From NCBI RefSeq assembly GCF_008304605.1, contig NZ_PIJY01000057.1, positions 1-64,000 on the forward strand: a stretch of DNA of 64,000 nt, read 5' to 3'. Positions 1 to 9,104 of this stretch are shown here, in pieces. Made by a program: the position numbers and the translations under genes. Position 1 is the first letter of the stretch. Each line of letters starts with the position of its first letter. The notes beneath the pieces were generated by a model. That model saw only the letters and a list, made by a program, of their open reading frames with translations. It was not told the DNA's origin and ran no database searches. The stretch is from Oceanobacillus polygoni. GTDB lineage: Bacteria; Bacillota; Bacilli; Bacillales; Amphibacillaceae.

Positions 1-82
1 CCATCCCGAACACAGAAGTTAAGCTCTTCAGCGCCGATGGTAGTTGGGACTTTGTCCCTGCAAGAGTAGGACGCCGCCAGGC
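1..82 (+). rRNA. rrf: 5S rRNA, 3' part (truncated by window start)
   Basis: The first 82 bases match the 3' two thirds of a Bacillota 5S rRNA: the conserved segment around CCGAACACAGAAGTTAAGC and the closing GTAGGACGCCGCCAGGC are both readable. The 5' end lies outside the window. tRNAs follow directly, as is usual at the end of a Bacillus-type rrn operon. Confidence 0.93.
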
Positions 83-105
83 TGCTTTTTTCATATCTAC
101 ATAAT

Positions 106-180
106 TCCACAGTAGCTCAGTGGTAGAGCAATCGGCTGTTAACCGATCGGTCGTAGGTTCGAATCCTACCTGTGGAGCCA
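106..180 (+). tRNA. tRNA-Asn (GTT)
   Basis: A full cloverleaf can be drawn. The 7-bp acceptor stem TCCACAG/CTGTGGA is followed by the discriminator G and an encoded CCA. The anticodon loop CTGTTAA gives GTT. It follows the 5S gene by 23 bases and was probably transcribed with the rRNA operon. Confidence 0.96.
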
Positions 181-187
181 GGTTCAC

Positions 188-260
188 GCTTCCATAGCTC
201 AGCAGGTAGAGCACCACCATGGTAAGGTGGGGGTCGCAGGTTCAAATCCTGTTGGAAGCT
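188..260 (+). tRNA. tRNA-Thr (GGT)
   Basis: Acceptor stem GCTTCCA/TGGAAGC and anticodon stem CCACC/GGTGG enclose the loop ATGGTAA, giving anticodon GGT. The T arm CAGGTTCAAATCCTG is canonical. The 3' CCA is not encoded. It is the last gene before the operon terminator. Confidence 0.95.
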
Positions 261-279
261 CTCTACTAAACGTTGATAT

Positions 280-316
280 AGCGCTATTCCTAATATTTAG
301 GAATAGCGCTTTTTTC
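280..316 (+). terminator. rrn/tRNA operon terminator
   Basis: A long perfect hairpin (AGCGCTATTCCTAA paired with its complement around a 3-base loop) is followed by a run of six T, twenty bases after the last tRNA. Confidence 0.9.
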
Positions 317-317
317 C

Positions 318-797
318 TTTTCTTTCGACTTTGACGGTATTCTTGCCGGCGGGAATTGTTTTCCGTTACTTTTCATAGAGGTATTATTACTACATATGAA
401 ATAAGTGAGAAGTAAGTCTATCAAATAATACTTCTACTTATTTTTACTTAATTAATTTTATCAACTCCTGCAATCATTGAAGAGAAAATATATCCTTTAT
501 TGATACTCTAGAAAATGAAAATAAGGAGAAATTATGAAATTTATTTAGCGAAAGTAATTGATAATATAAAAAACTAGTCCTTAAGTACCTAAAAAAGTTA
601 ACTAATGGTATAATTGGATTATGTTATCCTTAACTGGGAAACTAATGTGGAAATACATAGATTATCCAATTTGATATGCAGATATGATTAGGGAACAATT
701 AAATTAAATATCTAAAAAAGAGCTTTGCTACAAGTTAGTAAATTTGTGAGAAGTATTCTTTTGCGATAAATTCAATAAAGGCTGTTTGATTTTTAGC
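318..797. other. Gene-free spacer
   Basis: This AT-rich stretch of about 480 bases carries no ORF with a credible ribosome binding site and no structured RNA that I recognise. I looked for a c-di-GMP aptamer ahead of the chemoreceptor gene and found none. A TATAAT hexamer near 609 has no convincing -35 element. Confidence 0.5.
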
Positions 798-825
798 TAA
801 ATTATGTGAAGCGCTGAAACGATTA
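798..825 (+). promoter_or_regulatory. Possible SigD (flagellar/chemotaxis sigma) promoter
   Basis: TAAA at 798-801 is followed after 16 bases by AACGATTA, which keeps the CGAT core of the SigD -10 element (GCCGATAT). SigD control is usual for Bacillus chemoreceptor genes. The -10 match is only partial, so this is tentative. Confidence 0.4.
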
Positions 826-880
826 CCGAATCATATCACAGGAGTAGCATCAGTAAAATACAAGAAAGAAGGAATTTACG

Positions 881-2953
881 GTGGGGGCAAAAGGAAAGAA
901 AAAGAAGTCGATAGGATTTAATTGGATTCGTAAAAGTATATCAACAAAAGTAGCCGCAGCACTTTTTGTAGCTATATTTATTGTATTTTCTACAACAGGA
1001 TTCTTTATACATATGTATACAAAGGCATTACTAGTAGAAAATGTTGAAACAGATTTATCGACAAAAAGTGATGCAATCGCTGCACAGGTGAATAGCCTGT
1101 TCAAAGAAAAAGCGACGATTGTGCGGCAAATGGTAACGAATCAAGAGATTGGCAGGTACTTAAATACAACTGATTCTAGAGATGAAGCTTTAGCAAATGA
1201 TTATTATGAAGGTGTATTACAGTCGCTTAATGAGGTTGTTGAGATAGATGATTCGATTGCAATGGCATGGGTTGCAAGTAATAAATCAAACTTTTTAATC
1301 GGAAGTAATGATGTTTTATCTGACTCTAGCTTTGACATAACAAGCAGACCTTGGTATGAGGCTGCTATGGCAGAAGATGATGTTTATTTCACCGAACCGT
1401 ACATGGATGAAGTATTTGGAAAAATGATCTTGAGTGCAATGAAGCCAATTCAAGAGAATGGCAATACAGTTGGTATTGTTGCAATTGATATTTTTCTAGA
1501 TCAGTTACCAGAGCTTATGCAAGCTTATAGAATGGGTGAGAGTGGATATTCATTCTTAACCTCTAGCGATGGAACAGTTTTATATCATCCAGATGAAACA
1601 TTAATTCTTGAAGAACAACTGCAGGATATGTCTGGTGATATGGGGACAATCGGTAACAAAATGATTGCAGGCGAAAAAGGCCTTCAGTTAGCTCAAGTCA
1701 ATGGTAATTTAGAATATATTGGGTATTCGCCAGTTCATACAACAGGGTGGTCTATTGGAACGTCGTTACCAGAAGACGAAGCTTTAAGTGAACTTGAAAC
1801 GTTTACGATGATGATGGTTTTATTTTTTAGCATTGCCTGTTTGATTCTTGTGGTAGTCGTGATTTTTTTATTAAAACGTATGTTACGAGAGATTCCTCAA
1901 GTTACGAAAGTGATGAGAGAGTTAGAATTAGGTAATTTAAGTAAGACAAAGATACAAGCTAAAACGGATGATGAAATAGGCCAATTGGTAAGTTCTACAA
2001 ATAAGATGAATGAAACACTGCGAGAACTCGTCATGAAAATCAAAAATGTATCTGAGACGGTTAGCAGTAAAAGTGAGGAATTAACGCAGTCAGCAAATGA
2101 CGTGAAGATTGGATCTGAACAAGTGGCGACTACAATGCAAGAGTTAGCTTTTGGTTCAGAGTCTCAAGCAAATACCACAAGTGACCTTTCTTCCTTGATG
2201 GCTACTTTCCAATCAGATACGGATCAAGCATATGCGAACAGCAATCAGGTGTATGAATCTTCTAATCAGGTACTGAGTCATACAAATGAAGGAAGAAACC
2301 TAATGGAAAAGTCGACAGAACAAATGGAAACAATTGATACCATTATTTATGATTCCGTTCAGAAAGTAGAAAGTTTAGATACACATTCTCAAAAAATATC
2401 CGATCTAGTTTCTGTTATTAAAGATATCGCTGATCAAACGAATTTATTGGCTCTAAATGCTGCGATTGAAGCTGCTCGAGCTGGAGAAAGTGGGAAAGGC
2501 TTTGCAGTTGTTGCAGATGAGGTTAGAAAGCTTGCCGAGCAGGTCGGGTCATCCGTAACTGGCATTACAGATATTGTTGAGAATATCCAAAGGGAAACAA
2601 CTCAGGTTACGAAGTCTTTACGAGATGGCTATAAAGAAGTTCAACAAGGAACTAGCCAAATAAAGGTGACGAGAGATACGTTCCAAACAATAAGTACATC
2701 CGTTACGCAAATGGTAGATGGTATTAAAATGATTTCTGATAAATTATCTACCATATCGGATACGAGTGAAAACATGAATACTTCTATCCAGGAGATTGCA
2801 GCAATATCTGAGGAATCCGCGGCAGGAGTTGAACAAACCTCTGCATCTTCACAACAGATCAGCAGTTCAATGGAAGAAGTTGCCCTAAGTTCAGATGAGC
2901 TCGCAAAGCTAGCGGAAGAATTGAATGAATTGATACAGCATTTTAGGAGCTAA
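881..2953 (+). CDS. Methyl-accepting chemotaxis protein (dCache-type sensor)
   Basis: This is a transmembrane chemoreceptor of 690 residues that would signal to CheA/CheW. A basic N-terminus precedes a first membrane segment (about 25-45). An extracytoplasmic sensor of about 255 residues follows, containing RPWYEAA and later [16 protein letters not shown], typical of dCache domains that bind small ligands. A second membrane segment (about 306-330), a HAMP domain and a long coiled-coil signalling domain complete it. The highly conserved hairpin tip [20 protein letters not shown] is near residue 515. The GTG start at 881 has the site GAAGGA about ten bases upstream. It is monocistronic, with its own terminator. 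The ligand cannot be told from sequence. Confidence 0.93.
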   Translation: MGAKGKKKKSIGFNWIRKSISTKVAAALFVAIFIVFSTTGFFIHMYTKALLVENVETDLSTKSDAIAAQVNSLFKEKATIVRQMVTNQEIGRYLNTTDSRDEALANDYYEGVLQSLNEVVEIDDSIAMAWVASNKSNFLIGSNDVLSDSSFDITSRPWYEAAMAEDDVYFTEPYMDEVFGKMILSAMKPIQENGNTVGIVAIDIFLDQLPELMQAYRMGESGYSFLTSSDGTVLYHPDETLILEEQLQDMSGDMGTIGNKMIAGEKGLQLAQVNGNLEYIGYSPVHTTGWSIGTSLPEDEALSELETFTMMMVLFFSIACLILVVVVIFLLKRMLREIPQVTKVMRELELGNLSKTKIQAKTDDEIGQLVSSTNKMNETLRELVMKIKNVSETVSSKSEELTQSANDVKIGSEQVATTMQELAFGSESQANTTSDLSSLMATFQSDTDQAYANSNQVYESSNQVLSHTNEGRNLMEKSTEQMETIDTIIYDSVQKVESLDTHSQKISDLVSVIKDIADQTNLLALNAAIEAARAGESGKGFAVVADEVRKLAEQVGSSVTGITDIVENIQRETTQVTKSLRDGYKEVQQGTSQIKVTRDTFQTISTSVTQMVDGIKMISDKLSTISDTSENMNTSIQEIAAISEESAAGVEQTSASSQQISSSMEEVALSSDELAKLAEELNELIQHFRS

Positions 2954-2991
2954 GAGATTATAAGATGAGCCCAAATAAATGACTTTACACG

Positions 2992-3032
2992 AAAACAACG
3001 CTATTTTCCCTTAAGAATAGCGTTGTTTTTTC
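2992..3032 (+). terminator. Terminator of the chemoreceptor gene
   Basis: AACAACGCTATT pairs with AATAGCGTTGTT around a 10-base loop and is followed by a T run. Confidence 0.88.
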
Positions 3033-3043
3033 GTTTGTCATTT

Positions 3044-3085
3044 AAAAATTGCTATCAATTTGTTGTAAAAGTAATAGCAATTTTT
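3044..3085 (-). terminator. Terminator of the tetR-type gene
   Basis: AAAAATTGCTAT and ATAGCAATTTTT form a hairpin just downstream of the minus-strand regulator stop codon. The flanking A and T runs make it usable in either direction. Confidence 0.75.
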
Positions 3086-3125
3086 ATATACGATCCTAAT
3101 TCAACATCTTTACAAACTTACACAG

Positions 3126-3752
3126 CTAGCTTCCATTAGCCAAACCATCCCAATAAAAGTCTACAATCTGCGTTACTAAATCATCCAGCGATGAAAATGA
3201 ATTTTTAAATACTGTATTCATATTGTTTCCGGTTGTCACCATGGATACAAACAGAAGCGCTCCTAAGCGTGGATTGCTCCCGGGAATTTCCCCCTTGTCC
3301 ATTGCTTTTTTTAATGCATGTTCCAATTCGTCATACATTTTTTGCTCGGCTTCCTGCATCAATTGCAACTGTTCCTGCGATAAAGATGTCTTTGCTTCCT
3401 TCATAAATGAATTAATATCAATATCAACTGTCGCTTGTAAATGGCCTTTGGCAAACTGAAACAATTGCTTTTTCAATGGCTCATTGGTTGAGAGAATTAC
3501 GACAATTCTTTCGTGGATCCGATTCATTAACTGAACCATTGCATCCGTGAAAAGGTCTGTCTTTGTTTTGTAATAGTAATAAACTGTTGCTTTTGTGACA
3601 TCACATTGTTGGGCAACATCGTCCATGGATACTAACGGATAACCTTTTTCTAAAAACATACCGGTTGCGATATGTAAGATCGTATCCTTCGTTGATGTTC
3701 CATCCTGTTCTTTACGAGGTCTTCCTAATGTTCGATGTTTGCGTTGCATCAT
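3126..3752 (-). CDS. TetR/AcrR-family transcriptional regulator
   Basis: A one-component repressor of 208 residues. The N-terminal helix-turn-helix (about residues 25-70) contains MDDVAQQCDVTKATVYYYYK, the TetR recognition-helix signature. The C-terminal ligand-binding half is poorly conserved and does not reveal the effector. I place the start at the ATG at 3752 because GGAG lies eight bases upstream; an upstream GTG overlaps that site. It is divergent from the MMPL exporter gene at 3.9 kb, so the likely role is drug- or lipid-responsive repression of that exporter. The shared intergenic region is about 100 bases. Confidence 0.88.
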   Translation of the reverse strand: MMQRKHRTLGRPRKEQDGTSTKDTILHIATGMFLEKGYPLVSMDDVAQQCDVTKATVYYYYKTKTDLFTDAMVQLMNRIHERIVVILSTNEPLKKQLFQFAKGHLQATVDIDINSFMKEAKTSLSQEQLQLMQEAEQKMYDELEHALKKAMDKGEIPGSNPRLGALLFVSMVTTGNNMNTVFKNSFSSLDDLVTQIVDFYWDGLANGS

Positions 3753-3808
3753 GAACCCCACTCCAAATTCTATAAACTACACTTAGTATATCATAATTTA
3801 AATAGTAC

Positions 3809-3838
3809 TTGATTAATTAACCGACTAGTATATATAAT
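3809..3838 (+). promoter_or_regulatory. Promoter of the MMPL exporter gene
   Basis: TTGATT (3809-3814) and TATAAT (3833-3838) are separated by 18 bases. Transcription would start near 3845, so the ATG at 3849 would have no leader, which favours the GTG at 3882 as the translation start. Confidence 0.6.
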
Positions 3839-3881
3839 TACGAGGTACATGATTTTAAATGCACGAGAAAGGATGAGATTC

Positions 3882-6122
3882 GTGAAAGGTCTTTTGAAAA
3901 ATTGGGGAGGTATTGTTGCAAATACCAAAACCCGTTGGGCAACCTTGTTTATTTGGGTCTTACTGATTGGGATATTTTCATATATTTGGCCACAAGTCAA
4001 CGATCGGGAGACATCAGATACGCAATTATTGCCAGAAGATACGATGTCTGTCGAAGCGAGTAAAATTACAAATGAAGAATTTTCTAATGATGCTGGTACA
4101 CCATTGCTTTTAGTTTGGCATCGTGATGGAGGACTAAATGAATCTGATTATGAGATGATTCAATCCCTTTATCGAAATCTAAATGAGGAACCGGTTGATC
4201 AACAAACATTTATCCCGCCTTTTCAGGATGCTCCTGTTGAAGCAATAAAAGGAAGTGCGTCTGAAGACGGGGAAGCGCTGACAACACCGGTCTTTTTTGA
4301 TGAAGCTGCAGCAACAAAGGAATTACAAGCAGCGCTAGATCAACTGGGAGTTAAAATAAAGGATACATTTGGAAGTGAAGTGCTGGAAAGTGAATTAGAC
4401 GATGCTGGACTACACGTGCGTTTTTCCGGACCTGTCGGAATACAGACGGATACAGTTTCCTTGTTCAGCAATGCAGATTTCACCCTGTTAATCGCAACAG
4501 TATTGATTGTATTTATTTTACTTATTTTGCTGTATCGCTCACCAATTTTGGCACTTGTTCCGCTTGTTGCGGTTGGGATTGCCTATGGGATTATAAGTCC
4601 ACTGCTTGGTTTTTTCGCCGATAAAGGCTGGATAGTTGTGGATGGGCAAGCAATATCGATTATGACGGTTCTCTTGTTCGGAGCCGGAACAGATTATTGC
4701 CTATTTTTAATTTCACGATATCGAGATGAATTGCGACAAGAAAAAGATAAACATGTTGCATTAAAACGTGCGATTAGCGGTACTGGTGGGGCCATCATGA
4801 TGAGTTCCCTGACAACGGTTTTAGGACTGCTGTCACTTGGGATAGCCTATTACGAATCCTATGATCGTTTTGCTGTACCTTTTAGTTTATCGATATTTAT
4901 TATGGGGATCGCAGCATTAACCGTGCTTCCTGCGATTTTGGCCTTACTTGGACGTTTTGCATTTATTCCATTTATCCCACGCCCTGAAGAAATGATTCAG
5001 GAAATGGAAGAGAAGAAAGGCAAAAAACTGCGTCGTCCGAAACCAAGTCATCGATTCGGGAAAAAGATTGGAAAAGTGGTAACAAAAAAACCTTGGACGA
5101 TTATTCTTGTCAGTGTAATTATTCTTGGTGGTCTAGCTGCTTTCGTACCGAAAATGCAATTTACGTATGCTTTATTAGATTCCTTTCCAGAGGATATGCC
5201 ATCCCGTGAAGGATTTACATTGATTGCAGATCATTATCCACCAGGTGAAATTGCGCCTGTCAGTGTGATTGTCGATACAAATGGAGCGGATGTTTCGTTG
5301 CAGGAGGAATTGGCAGAGCATCCTTATGTAGAGCTTGTTGATGACCCTGTGGAAGGATCGGAAAATAAGGATATCCAAGAATGGAAAGTGACACTTGCGA
5401 TTGATCCATACTCCACGGAAGCGGTAGAAAGCATTCCAGAGCTTCAGTCTATTGCGACGAATGCATTAAGCGATGCAGGTGTATCCAATTCAGATGACTT
5501 TGTATGGCTAGGTGGAGAAACAGCGACATTATACGATACAGACCAGATAACGAATCGAGATCAAGGGTTAATTATACCTGCCCTTCTACTCATCATTGCA
5601 GTGTTGCTCGTCATATTCCTAAGGTCCATTGTTGCAATGGTCTATCTTTTATCAACCGTTATTATTTCGTATTTATCTGCGCTTGGTTTAGGCTGGCTTG
5701 TGCTCCATCATATTTTTGGGGTCACAGAAATTCAAGGATTAATCCCGCTCTATGTGTTCGTCTTTTCGGTTGCTTTGGGTATAGACTACAACATATTCCT
5801 TGTTTCTAGTCTATGGAGCAATCGAAAAGAAATGCCGTTGAAGCAAGCTATTTCCAAAAGTGTTGCAGAAACGGGCAGCGTAATCAGTTCAGCAGGACTT
5901 ATTTTAGCTGGTACGTTTTCAGTTCTGGCTGTAATGCCTATGCAGGTTCTTGTCCATTTCGGTACCATTACAGCAATCGGAATCTTGCTTGATACGTTTA
6001 TCGTTAGACCATTGCTTGTTCCAGCGATTACGACGGTGCTTGGGCGTTTTGCGTTCTGGCCGGGTAAGTTATGGAAGCTAAGGGATGATGAGAGTTTTAA
6101 AGATCGTGTAAGTGAAGAATGA
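3882..6122 (+). CDS. MMPL/RND-family transporter
   Basis: A large inner-membrane exporter of about 746 residues. It shows the MMPL pattern of two repeats, each with one N-terminal membrane helix, an extracytoplasmic domain and a block of five helices, giving 12 segments in all. The motif GAGTDYCLFLISRYRDEL after the first block and its counterpart ALGIDYNIFL in the second carry the intramembrane acidic residues of the family. I prefer the GTG at 3882, preceded by GAGAAAGGATG, over the ATG at 3849 because the predicted transcript starts near 3845. The divergent TetR gene probably controls it. Substrates of Gram-positive relatives include lipids and antimicrobial peptides; none can be named here. 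Confidence 0.88.
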   Translation: MKGLLKNWGGIVANTKTRWATLFIWVLLIGIFSYIWPQVNDRETSDTQLLPEDTMSVEASKITNEEFSNDAGTPLLLVWHRDGGLNESDYEMIQSLYRNLNEEPVDQQTFIPPFQDAPVEAIKGSASEDGEALTTPVFFDEAAATKELQAALDQLGVKIKDTFGSEVLESELDDAGLHVRFSGPVGIQTDTVSLFSNADFTLLIATVLIVFILLILLYRSPILALVPLVAVGIAYGIISPLLGFFADKGWIVVDGQAISIMTVLLFGAGTDYCLFLISRYRDELRQEKDKHVALKRAISGTGGAIMMSSLTTVLGLLSLGIAYYESYDRFAVPFSLSIFIMGIAALTVLPAILALLGRFAFIPFIPRPEEMIQEMEEKKGKKLRRPKPSHRFGKKIGKVVTKKPWTIILVSVIILGGLAAFVPKMQFTYALLDSFPEDMPSREGFTLIADHYPPGEIAPVSVIVDTNGADVSLQEELAEHPYVELVDDPVEGSENKDIQEWKVTLAIDPYSTEAVESIPELQSIATNALSDAGVSNSDDFVWLGGETATLYDTDQITNRDQGLIIPALLLIIAVLLVIFLRSIVAMVYLLSTVIISYLSALGLGWLVLHHIFGVTEIQGLIPLYVFVFSVALGIDYNIFLVSSLWSNRKEMPLKQAISKSVAETGSVISSAGLILAGTFSVLAVMPMQVLVHFGTITAIGILLDTFIVRPLLVPAITTVLGRFAFWPGKLWKLRDDESFKDRVSEE

Positions 6123-6132
6123 TTTTGAGTTT

Positions 6133-6166
6133 GGCTGCTGGCAGGGGTGTCAGCGGCCACTTTTTT
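6133..6166 (+). terminator. Terminator of the MMPL gene
   Basis: GGCTGCTGGCA pairs with TGTCAGCGGCC (two G-T pairs) around a GGGG loop, and a run of T begins two bases later. Confidence 0.85.
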
Positions 6167-6313
6167 ATCAATGAAGTTCAACTTATAGTTTGGCAGAAAA
6201 GGCGAAACGAAGATATTGGTAGAATAAAGTAATTTCATATCGCTAAAACAGGAAAGTATCCTGATGTCAGAATTACATTATTGATGATGTAATTGATAGT
6301 TTTGCTAGAAATG

Positions 6314-6360
6314 TATAATACGAATGGAACGAGGCAAAACCTCATCCCATTCGTATTATA
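6314..6360 (-). terminator. Terminator of the dehydrogenase-rraA operon
   Basis: A near-perfect inverted repeat (TATAATACGAATGG with its complement, plus an inner GAGG/CCTC) overlaps the stop codon of the minus-strand rraA-like gene. No long T tract is present, so strength is uncertain. Confidence 0.6.
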
Positions 6361-7045
6361 AAAACTCATAACCATCCTCTTTTAATTGCTTGGAAAGATT
6401 AGTAGCTATGGACCCATTTTCCCAATCACCATTAGCTATTAGGTTTAAGGAGTTAATTTCATTGGCTTGTAATTCTTTTACTTTTTCTAAAATATTAAGT
6501 GCTTCTTGGGGTGGAATTACAACAATTCCATCTTCATCACCTAAGATTATATCTCCTGGATGAACGACTTGACCACCACAAGAGATATCAACATTTATTT
6601 CTCCAGGACCATTCTTGTATGGTCCACGGCCCGTAATTCCAGCTGCGAAAACAGGGAACTCATTGTTTACTAAATAATCTACGTCTCGTATGCTTCCATC
6701 AACTACAAAACCAGCTATGTTCTTACTCTTAGCATATGAATACATAATCTCACCGCAAACACTATGATTCATATCTCTCCCAGCATCTACTACGATAACA
6801 TCACCAGGATCGGCCATTAATAATGCCTGATGGAATAGCATATTATCTGCAATAGAGGCTTTTACAGTAAGTGCTTGTCCAATTATTTTATTATCTTTCC
6901 CCATTGGCCTAATATGGGCATTCATACTATAAAGTCTACCCATACAATCAGATACATTGGCACTTGGGTATTTTCTTAATGCTTCAACTAATTGTTTATC
7001 TAGATTATTTCTGTGCCGAATTATTCGTTTTCCAACACTCATCAT
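6356..7045 (-). CDS. RraA-family aldolase/decarboxylase (HMG aldolase-like)
   Basis: A 229-residue member of the RraA/dimethylmenaquinone-methyltransferase-like fold. Enzymes of this family are 4-hydroxy-4-methyl-2-oxoglutarate aldolases, many of which also decarboxylate oxaloacetate; others bind RNase E, which Bacilli lack. Visible landmarks are VVDAGRD, the metal and substrate motif FVVDGSIRD and the C-terminal GDEDGIVVIPP. The start at 7045 follows AAAGGGGAAG. It lies 11 bases downstream of a D-2-hydroxyacid dehydrogenase gene and is surely cotranscribed with it. A sensible reading is that the dehydrogenase makes a 2-oxo acid that this enzyme cleaves or decarboxylates. Confidence 0.85.
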   Translation of the reverse strand: MMSVGKRIIRHRNNLDKQLVEALRKYPSANVSDCMGRLYSMNAHIRPMGKDNKIIGQALTVKASIADNMLFHQALLMADPGDVIVVDAGRDMNHSVCGEIMYSYAKSKNIAGFVVDGSIRDVDYLVNNEFPVFAAGITGRGPYKNGPGEINVDISCGGQVVHPGDIILGDEDGIVVIPPQEALNILEKVKELQANEINSLNLIANGDWENGSIATNLSKQLKEDGYEFL

Positions 7046-7056
7046 TATCTTCCCCT

Positions 7057-7989
7057 TTATACAACTCTATAGTTAGGTGTCTTACCTTCTAACACAGTTA
7101 TAACTTCTTTTACCACCGTTGAACCCATCAGTTTCATCGCTTCTGCTGTGTTTGCGCCAATGTGAGGAGTAGCAACAAAGTTATCTAAACTAAGTAATGG
7201 ATTTTTTGATGTGGGTGGTTCATGCTCAAAAACATCACTTGCAGCTGCAAATAATTTCTTTTCTGCTAAAAATGTATACAAAGCCTTTTCATCAATTACT
7301 CCACCTCTAGAAGTGTTAATCAAGACTGCATGTGGTTTCATAAAACGTAAAGCCCTTTCATTAATTAAATGCTTGGTATCTTTTGTTAGTGGAACACTTA
7401 CCGATACAAAATCAGCTATCATCATCAAGTCTTCTAATCTATCTACTTTTTCAATCCCAACCTGAGAACACTGCTGTTCTGTGACAAATGGATCGTATAC
7501 TACAATCTTCATATCAAATCCGTGCTTGGCGATTTTTGAAGTATTTAATCCAATCTTACCTGCTCCTATCAGTCCCAATGTCTTATTATTTAGCTGGTAG
7601 CCCATCAGCTCTTTAGGTGCTATTGATTTATTTTCACCTTTTTTTCCCTTCTCAAAGCTTAAACTTATATTACGCACAACATTCGTCATAAGAGCGATAA
7701 TTAACTCAGATACAGATTGAACATTAGCTTCAGGTGTATAGACAACTTTTACATCATGTTCTTTGGCGGCCCCTATATCAATTGAGTCATATCCAATACC
7801 ATGTTTACCAATAACTTTTAACTTTTTTGATTCCTCAATCATGGAACGAGATACTTTTTCTGCCCGGATTATCATGGCATCGATATCCTTTAGCTCATCA
7901 AGATTATTTGTTACTGTGGCATATTTTTGAAGTGTGTTTAGAGCATCTTCATCTATGTGTTCATTAAGATAGACCTTATACTTTGGCAC
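7057..7989 (-). CDS. D-2-hydroxyacid dehydrogenase (SerA/PdxB family)
   Basis: An NAD(P)-dependent dehydrogenase of 310 residues that interconverts a D-2-hydroxy acid and a 2-oxo acid. It carries the Rossmann motif GLIGAGKIG, the catalytic Arg in NTSRGGVIDE, the Glu in DVFEHEP and the His in ATPHIGANT. It lacks the C-terminal ACT domain of true phosphoglycerate dehydrogenase, so serine synthesis is unlikely. I use the GTG start at 7989 because AAAGGAG sits eight bases upstream; a longer reading from 8022 would run through the cre box. It is first in a two-gene operon with the rraA-like gene and divergent from a LysR regulator. Confidence 0.87.
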   Translation of the reverse strand: MPKYKVYLNEHIDEDALNTLQKYATVTNNLDELKDIDAMIIRAEKVSRSMIEESKKLKVIGKHGIGYDSIDIGAAKEHDVKVVYTPEANVQSVSELIIALMTNVVRNISLSFEKGKKGENKSIAPKELMGYQLNNKTLGLIGAGKIGLNTSKIAKHGFDMKIVVYDPFVTEQQCSQVGIEKVDRLEDLMMIADFVSVSVPLTKDTKHLINERALRFMKPHAVLINTSRGGVIDEKALYTFLAEKKLFAAASDVFEHEPPTSKNPLLSLDNFVATPHIGANTAEAMKLMGSTVVKEVITVLEGKTPNYRVV

Positions 7990-8007
7990 TTTATCTACTC
8001 CTTTGTT

Positions 8008-8021
8008 TGATAGCGCTAACA
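8008..8021. promoter_or_regulatory. cre box (CcpA site) at the dehydrogenase promoter
   Basis: TGATAGCGCTAACA fits the cre consensus TGWNANCGNTNWCA at every position. It lies immediately downstream of a minus-strand TATAAT (8026-8031) and upstream of the dehydrogenase ribosome binding site. CcpA bound here should repress the operon when a preferred sugar is present. Confidence 0.78.
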
Positions 8022-8118
8022 ATTAATTATATACTAAGTATAAATATTGCTAAATGTAATGTAAAATACATAAAAACTGTATTAAATACTATTTATTTTA
8101 ATATTAGGAGGATCGAGA

Positions 8119-8994
8119 ATGAACCTGAACTTTATCCCGACGTTTTTAACGATTGTACGAAAGCAGTCGATTAGTGCTGCAGCAGAATCGATGCATGTTG
8201 CTCAAACGACAATTAGCCAAAGGCTAAATGTTGCTGAACAAGAATTTGGTTTTAAACTCATCGAAAGAGGAAGGGGTATTAAAAAAATTACGTTAACACC
8301 TGCAGGCGAGGAATTTTTACGTTTAGCAGAACAGTGGGAAAACATCTATAACGACTTAAAAATCCTAAAAGAAAAAGGACCTAAGCTAACGTTGAGCATT
8401 GGTTCGATAGATAGTTTTAATACATTCTATTTACCAAGTGTCTATAAGGAAATTAACAAAACATCATCGTCTGTGCTACTACGTAGTCATACACTACATT
8501 CAAATGAAATTTATTCCGGAATTGATAATAAGACACTTGATATAGGTTTTACGCTAATTCAAAGGAGTCATTCAAACGTAAACGTAGAGAAATGTTATGA
8601 ATCTGATTTAGTCGTATTACGCAGTGGCAATGTTAGCGATTCAAAAGTAGATCCTTTAGCGTTAGATCCTTTATATGAACTATTTATGCCTTGGGGAGAA
8701 GAATACAAAATATGGCATGAGTTTTGGTGGGATCCGTTAAGTGTTCAAAAAATAAAACTAGACGATATCCACTTATTATTTGATTTTTTACAAAACCCAA
8801 CTTACTGGGCAATCGTTCCTGAATGGATTGCGAAAAAGGCAAATAAAAGCAGAGGGTTTTCGATTCAGTATTTTACTGATCCGCCACCAAAGTACACCTG
8901 TTACAGGCTTACTCATAAAAATCCAAGCTTGTCTAAGAGTTCTGCTATTGAGTTTTTTGATAATCAATTGAAAAAATGTATCTCTATGTCATGA
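8119..8994 (+). CDS. LysR-family transcriptional regulator
   Basis: A 291-residue LysR-type activator. The N-terminal winged helix-turn-helix reads FLTIVRKQSISAAAESMHVAQ, and the effector domain from about residue 90 is the usual periplasmic-binding-protein fold. The ATG follows AGGAGG. It is divergent from the dehydrogenase-rraA operon and convergent with the 2-hydroxycarboxylate transporter gene. The usual LysR logic makes it the substrate-responsive activator of one or both. The intergenic region contains the symmetric element TATACTAAGTATA (T-N11-A type) at 8030-8042. Confidence 0.88.
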   Translation: MNLNFIPTFLTIVRKQSISAAAESMHVAQTTISQRLNVAEQEFGFKLIERGRGIKKITLTPAGEEFLRLAEQWENIYNDLKILKEKGPKLTLSIGSIDSFNTFYLPSVYKEINKTSSSVLLRSHTLHSNEIYSGIDNKTLDIGFTLIQRSHSNVNVEKCYESDLVVLRSGNVSDSKVDPLALDPLYELFMPWGEEYKIWHEFWWDPLSVQKIKLDDIHLLFDFLQNPTYWAIVPEWIAKKANKSRGFSIQYFTDPPPKYTCYRLTHKNPSLSKSSAIEFFDNQLKKCISMS

Positions 8995-9034
8995 CAACGT
9001 CTTTATTTTTTATATAATGTATTCACAAATAAAA

Positions 9035-9072
9035 CCCCTAGAATGTGACTTGCTCAACACTCTAGGGATTTC
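9035..9072. terminator. Bidirectional terminator between lysR-type gene and transporter gene
   Basis: CCCTAGA pairs with TCTAGGG, extended by TGT/ACA inside the loop. It separates two convergent genes and has an A-rich flank on the left for minus-strand termination. Confidence 0.65.
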
Positions 9073-9104
9073 GCTTCTATATTAAATATAAATCTAACAT
9101 ATTA

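Noticed and set aside
803-821. cre-like sequence upstream of the chemoreceptor (TGTGAAGCGCTGAAA)
   Set aside because: The left half does not keep the TG and A positions of the consensus once the CG centre is aligned; much weaker than the two cre boxes reported.
5786-6238. 150-codon minus-strand frame overlapping the MMPL gene end
   Set aside because: Shadow of codon bias in the MMPL gene; it would also run across the MMPL terminator.
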